Assembly: GCA_016508695.1 (NCBI GenBank) | Contig: VNKQ01000003.1 | Span: 2,046,001 to 2,110,000, forward strand | DNA length: 64,000 nt | Source of the DNA: Hyphodiscus hymeniophilus | Lineage: Eukaryota > Ascomycota > Leotiomycetes > Helotiales > Hyphodiscaceae | Direction of reading: 5' to 3' | Shown here: in pieces, positions 59,952 to 64,000 of the stretch | How the letters are laid out: the number at the start of each line of letters is the position of its first letter | How positions within the stretch are numbered: the first letter of the stretch is position 1 | Made by a program: the position numbers and the translations under genes | Notes under the pieces: model-generated | What the model was told of the DNA's origin: nothing | Seen by the model: only the letters and a program-made list of their open reading frames with translations | The model's database searches: none

Positions 59952-61129
59952 AGTGAGCACGTTATGGAAGTTCAACATGGTAATGAAAGGGGTACTAGTT
60001 GTGAGCGTGGGTTAAACTCCGAGGAGCGATGGTCATAAGGTGCCAACAGCGATAGCGTCACATTATAGGTATTGCTATGGATGGATAGAGTGAAGGCGAT
60101 TGATGAATGCACGAATTTTTCCTAACACCCCCCTACCTGAGGGAAGTGATTGGGTCCACGTGTCAACCTTGGCCCTAGATATACCTTGAGGTGTCTTTAC
60201 ACGTCCAACTTCCGGTGGGTGGCACTTCCATCTCTTAGCTTCAATACAAGTGACTTTCGCTTATGCTACGACGTGCAACAGACGAAATGGGCTTCCTACG
60301 CTACCTGCAGGATGACGGGAAGAGGTTGGCTTTCTCGTCTATTATCGCTACCAACATACACACTTGTGGCATTTCCCACAGTTTGGTCACATTGATTTAT
60401 TTCCTTAGTCCGAGCTTAGTCTGAGGCCAAAACCATGCCGAAGTCTTATGAAGTATTAAGGTTTTCCTATGTTTGCTGTATCCTTGCGAAGAAATAATCT
60501 GTTGTGGTTTCGGTACGAGAAGGTCTTCCTATACATCCAGGATGGTAACGGGGGTTCTTTATTGCCTCGTTAACTAGATGGGTAGTGTCATTATTTTTTC
60601 GTTTTCCTTTGTTACTTTACTGCTCTAGTACGCGGTGACAGGAGGGTCCCTTTGATACTCGATACATGCCACGGAGGTGTCTGATTGGACGGTGGTTCCT
60701 CAGAATTGAAGATTGAAGTACTCAGTTTCAATCGAATTGCAAGAGCCTCTTTATTTGTCTGCTGGCGACAGGAAGTGGCACAGTTGCTGCGCTGTTGCCA
60801 ACACATTTTCTAGGGAGTGAACAAGTCTGTGAACCTGCCAATCTTGGCTGATTGAGGAGACCCATAGGAACAAATCGTCCTGTTCACGATGATAGTTTTG
60901 TTCTTCGTCGTGCCCTCTGAACAGAGCACATTTTACAGAACAGCCCGAGAACAATGCCTAAAAATCTAGTATATCCTCTTCATCCTCGTAAACATAGCCT
61001 TCGGCTTCTTCTCGTTCAGATCATCCTTCAGCTTTGGTTTCTCTCACCCCTTTCCCAAGCTTCACCCTTCTATCCGCAGCAATACGTCGGATACAAGCAG
61101 ACGAAAACAAGGCAGAGAAAGGACCCGAA
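59952..61129. other. Intergenic region and 5' leader of the HAD gene, about 1.2 kb
   Basis: A 65-codon reading frame (60954-61151) starts with ATG and overlaps the HAD start codon in another frame, so it would act as an upstream ORF. Alternatively a GTAAAC...CCGCAG intron could fuse its first 11 codons to the HAD frame. Nothing else recognised. Confidence 0.45.
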
Positions 61130-62404
61130 ATGTCTCAACCTCAATCTATAAGCCGATCAAAGTCCTTGCCGCAGCTTCGGAAACGCAGAATCGCATTTGC
61201 CTTCGATATCGACGGCGTCATTCACACCAAGGGAAATGTCCACCCAAACGCGCGAGGAACAATCGGCTACTTACAGCAAAGAGGTATTCCTTTCATCTTC
61301 CTCACAAATGCAGGGTTAAGAACCGAGCAGGCTCGCGCAGAATACATCAAGCAAATGCTTGGCCTTGAGCTCAAAACAAGCCAATTCGTCCAGGTCCACA
61401 CACCATTCCTTGATCTCTTACCCGCCTATGCGGACAAGACCGTTCTCGCAATCGGCTACCGGGGAGATCATATTAGAGATCTCGCTCATGCGCAAGGATT
61501 CGAGCATGTCATTACACCTGCCGATCTGACCGTCGCATACAGAGATCACTATCCTAGATACTGCCATTTCGGCCATGTTCCCATCAGCGAAGCCGACAGG
61601 CACTATGCGCGTCCACTCCCACAGAACCCGCCCGAGTTACGGATCCACGCCATCCTCGTGTATTGCGAGCCAGACGATCCGGCGTGGGCCAACTGCGCCT
61701 TCCTCATCATCGACCTCCTGCTCTCCAGACACGGCCGACCCGGCACCCGCTCAGAGCTGAACGACACACCCGCCCTCCCAAATCGAGGCTACCTGCAAGA
61801 CCACCCGCCCGCTCTGCACTTCTGCAACCTCGACCCGCTCCCCACGTCCCGCGACCCGGATTCCCAGAAGCTCAAGCCCGGCGCTAAACCCGCCATGGTC
61901 AGAGCGATGGTCGCTGCCAACCCCTCCCACGTGCAGAAGAGACCGTACCTGTGGTCCCACCTGAAGCCGCAGCACCAGGACCTCTCCTTCCAGATCCTCG
62001 TCGAAGAGACCTTCTCCGCCCTCACGGGCGGCGCGAGCACGAACACCCTCGGAATGGGCAAGCCCTTCGAGGTAACGTTCTCGTACGCCGAGCGACGCCT
62101 GCGCAAGCTCGCGCACGACCACGACCTCGCGATGCGCGCCTCCGACCCTGTGAGCCTCCCCCGCGAGCCCCTACAGACCGTCTACATGATTGGCGATACG
62201 GCCGATACGGATATCCTAGGCGCGAACACATTCCGCAGCCGCCATGGCATCGAGTGGAAGAGCGTCCTTGTGGAGACGGGCGTCTATCGACGCGGAGAAG
62301 TGCCGGATTTCCCGCCTACCGCTGTTCAGCGGGGAGTTGGCGAGGCGGTTGAGTGGGCGTTGACTGAGAGCGGGAACCTCGAAGAGGCGGACTTGACAAT
62401 CTGA
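61130..62404 (+). CDS. HAD-superfamily class IIA phosphatase, CECR5/YKR070W-like
   Basis: Single exon, 424 residues from ATG 61130. The nucleophile motif is AFAFDIDGVIHTKGN (Asp26, Asp28), followed by PFIFLTNAG with motif-II Thr and the late acidic motif YMIGDTADTDILGAN. These three fix it as a C2-cap (class IIA) HAD protein like CECR5/HDHD5. LGMGKPFEVTFSYAERRL supplies the motif-III Lys region. The insert between the cap and core (about residues 200-300) is Pro-rich. Relatives are often mitochondrial, but this N-terminus is only weakly basic. The frame is open upstream without an ATG; a spliced alternative N-terminus is noted under 59952-61129. The 3' two-thirds is visibly GC-richer than its flanks. 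Confidence 0.9.
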   Translation: MSQPQSISRSKSLPQLRKRRIAFAFDIDGVIHTKGNVHPNARGTIGYLQQRGIPFIFLTNAGLRTEQARAEYIKQMLGLELKTSQFVQVHTPFLDLLPAYADKTVLAIGYRGDHIRDLAHAQGFEHVITPADLTVAYRDHYPRYCHFGHVPISEADRHYARPLPQNPPELRIHAILVYCEPDDPAWANCAFLIIDLLLSRHGRPGTRSELNDTPALPNRGYLQDHPPALHFCNLDPLPTSRDPDSQKLKPGAKPAMVRAMVAANPSHVQKRPYLWSHLKPQHQDLSFQILVEETFSALTGGASTNTLGMGKPFEVTFSYAERRLRKLAHDHDLAMRASDPVSLPREPLQTVYMIGDTADTDILGANTFRSRHGIEWKSVLVETGVYRRGEVPDFPPTAVQRGVGEAVEWALTESGNLEEADLTI

Positions 62405-63443
62405 TGGGGGTTAGGAAGACTCGACACGGGTGAGTAACTCATCACCATCACCTCCTTGGATTTTCTCCTAGCTTTCATATCATGAGGTCGTGGCCAGCGA
62501 TCTACTTCTTGCTTTTGGAGTCTGCGTTGAGAGAGATAGCATTCGCTATTTCCTCCAAGTCATCTCATCTGGGAATGAAAATCCAGATATCATTGATGGA
62601 GTAGAGTGATGTAAGTTTTCCCACGGCTTATTTAGTACTTTTAAATCAAATCATTAAAAAAAAACTTCGTACTCGTTGATCAGATGTGATGTTTTCCTGC
62701 TGTGCAAATATATGAATACATAATCGCTCAATCATCTGATAAACACGTAGATCTTCCGATATATACAAGATGCACCAGAACTATAGCTATTTAACCGCCC
62801 AATCATCTGAATTCTGAATGAAACGAGCCTATTCCAATATGTATATGATGAATACCCAACCGCTTAATCATCTGAATCCTAACTGAAATCTTCCAATCCA
62901 TAAAGAATTACGCATAATCCATTCATTCCCCTACGTTCCCCAGTTCCCTCCAACTACCTTCATGCCGAAGTCTACGTACCCAAAGATAAGGTTTCTCCTT
63001 GTAATCGTAATAGATTGCTTAGGGATTAGAGTTGAACTTCAGCTGTTGTACCAACTTGGCGCCTCTTCTTTTACCGTTATTTACTTCTACCTAGGTATGA
63101 GGTCGTACTCGCTTGCTGCCCCTCCATCCTCCCGCTCTCCTTATTCTCGCATTCGCTTTCCAATGTAGGAGAATGCGGTGGCTGGGATATACCACTCTGC
63201 TCTGCTCTGCTCTGCTCTGCTCTGCTCTGCTCTGCTCTGCTCTGCTCTGCTCTGCTCTGCTCTGCTCTGCTCTGCTCTGCTCTGCTCTGCTCTACTCTGC
63301 TCTACTCTGCTCTGTACAGCGCATGATCGATCGTACGAAACGACATTCAAGAAAGCCAAGCCTTTGACCTTGAACTCACCAACCCCCAAACCCCTCCCCA
63401 GAGACTACAGACCACAGACCACGGAAGTACTGAGGGTAGCTCC
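62405..63443. other. Intergenic region, about 1 kb, AT-rich then satellite
   Basis: An AT-rich stretch with several similar phrases (AATCATCTGA recurs near 62730, 62800 and 62870), then the CTCTG satellite. No supported gene. Confidence 0.45.
63195..63314. repeat. (CTCTG)n pentanucleotide satellite, about 24 units
   Basis: About 120 bp of near-perfect CTCTG with two CTCTA variant units at the right end. Because the unit is 5 bp and no phase contains a stop, it creates long false reading frames on both strands. Confidence 0.95.
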
Positions 63444-63674
63444 TCACAGCTTTCGAAAAGCCCTCCGATCAATCTTCAGCCTCACAACGCCCACCAACGC
63501 CGCAGCGGCCAGCGCCATGGCGCCTGCGTAGAAGATGGCGGGATGGTACGCCTTCAGCGTGCTGTGCTCGCCGCCGTACGCTTCGAGGAGGAAGCCGGCA
63601 ATGGGAGCACCCTGTTGTTCCTCGTAAGCGAGATACTGTATCTCGGAATAGAAGTGGTGAGGTGGTCGGTCGCA

Positions 63675-63715
<41 letters not shown>

Positions 63716-64000
63716 ATACAGATGGAAGAGAAATGTATAAGAGAAAGGTGGGGAAAAAAAAGAGGGATTTGTGAGTCTGTGACGTACTAATAGATATCCG
63801 CCAGCCCATCCAGTAACAATCATACCCATCGCAACACCCACACGACGACTGCCAAACACGCTCCCGACGACCGTGGGCATCGTGGAGAAGAACCCCCCGT
63901 TCGCAGCGCCGTTGACGATCACGAACGCGATGAGCGGTCCCAATGTACTGCTCACGGGCCAGAGGACCAGCATGCTCAGGGCGCTGAACAGCAGCGCGAT
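63444..64000 (-). CDS. MFS monocarboxylate-type transporter, C-terminal part (5' cut by window edge)
   Basis: Two exons are visible on the minus strand: 64000-63788 (continuing beyond the window) and 63611-63444. They join in phase 0 (GTACGT donor, CAACAG acceptor) to give GYLLGAPIAGFLLEAYGG. Visible features are the last four or so TM helices, with GAANGGFFSTMPTVVGSVFG, VGVAMGMIVTGWAGGYLLG and YHPAIFYAGAMALAAAALVG, typical of fungal Mch/monocarboxylate-type MFS proteins, and a short basic tail KIDRRAFRKL. The 176-nt intron contains a 38-nt homopolymer. Substrate unknown. Confidence 0.88.
63675..63712. repeat. 38-nt G homopolymer (C on the coding strand) inside an intron
   Basis: Uninterrupted G from 63675 to 63712. 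On the minus coding strand it is a run of C within the last intron of the MFS gene. Exact length may be unreliable in assembly. Confidence 0.9.

Noticed and set aside
63113..63389. Open frames on both strands across the CTCTG repeat (SALLC and SRAEQ repeats)
   Set aside because: A 5-bp repeat without stops is open in every phase; no other coding evidence.
1..64000. tRNA, rRNA, CRISPR, transposon or viral sequence
   Set aside because: No box-B-like GGTTCGAATCC in a cloverleaf context, no spaced direct repeats, no transposase, reverse transcriptase or integrase motif was seen by eye; tRNAscan-SE and RepeatMasker would settle it.

Overview
The window is nuclear DNA of a filamentous ascomycete. 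Most genes are cut by short introns (about 40-165 nt, GT-AG, often with CTAAC/CTGAC-like branch sites), starts are often preceded by CACA or CC(A)CC, and the products are typical fungal proteins (Mdr1-type ABC pump, Zn2Cys6 regulator, galactose oxidase, promethin/LDAF1, SUMO E1, ferric reductase). Gene content and protein style suggest Pezizomycotina, most likely Leotiomycetes; that placement is inference. I saw no tRNA, rRNA, CRISPR array, virus or intact transposon.

Layout. 0-0.5 kb: 3' end of an SGNH-hydrolase-like gene. 1.9-6.1 kb: full-size ABC-B multidrug transporter. 7.1-8.6 kb: DAO-type FAD oxidoreductase. 8.9-10.2 kb (minus): secreted GH25 lysozyme with two Cys-rich modules. 11.7-13.9 kb (minus): a YwbE/DUF2196 protein with a UBZ4-like zinc finger, and an RNA-ligase-like protein whose start is disrupted or spliced. 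14.5-15.5 kb (minus): ketopantoate-reductase-like enzyme. 16.2-21.8 kb (minus): a 1,758-residue ankyrin protein with an N-terminal nucleotidyltransferase-like motif set. 23.6-34 kb: Zn2Cys6 factor, beta-mannosidase B, Dal5-type permease and a prolyl oligopeptidase carrying a one-base frameshift. 33.9-37.1 kb: ferric reductase and Mn superoxide dismutase, divergent. 38.1-39.4 kb (minus): zinc alcohol dehydrogenase in seven exons, including a 13-nt exon and a GC-AG intron. 42.7-45.1 kb: galactose oxidase. 45.9-51.5 kb: a promethin/LDAF1-like protein, a Gfo/Idh/MocA oxidoreductase, a small hypothetical protein and a lipid-droplet hydrolase (LDAH). 52.8-62.4 kb: SnoaL-like protein, BMT5-like rRNA methyltransferase, SUMO E1 subunit AOS1, a large hypothetical protein with a possible split galactose-binding fold, and a CECR5-type HAD phosphatase. 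63.2-64 kb: a CTCTG satellite and the 3' end of an MFS transporter with a 38-nt homopolymer in its last intron.

Working together. The 23.6-34 kb block looks like a small nutrient-scavenging neighbourhood: regulator, mannoside hydrolase, small-anion permease and oligopeptidase, with a palindromic CGG element in the divergent promoter. Ferric reductase and SOD share one promoter region and a redox-metal theme. Two lipid-droplet proteins lie within 6 kb. The least described items are the ankyrin/nucleotidyltransferase-like giant and the RNA ligase / UBZ-YwbE pair.

All exon joins were worked out by eye from splice signals, reading frame and family motifs. Where the frame does not resolve (RNA ligase start, regulator exon 2, 58-60 kb gene start) this is stated.
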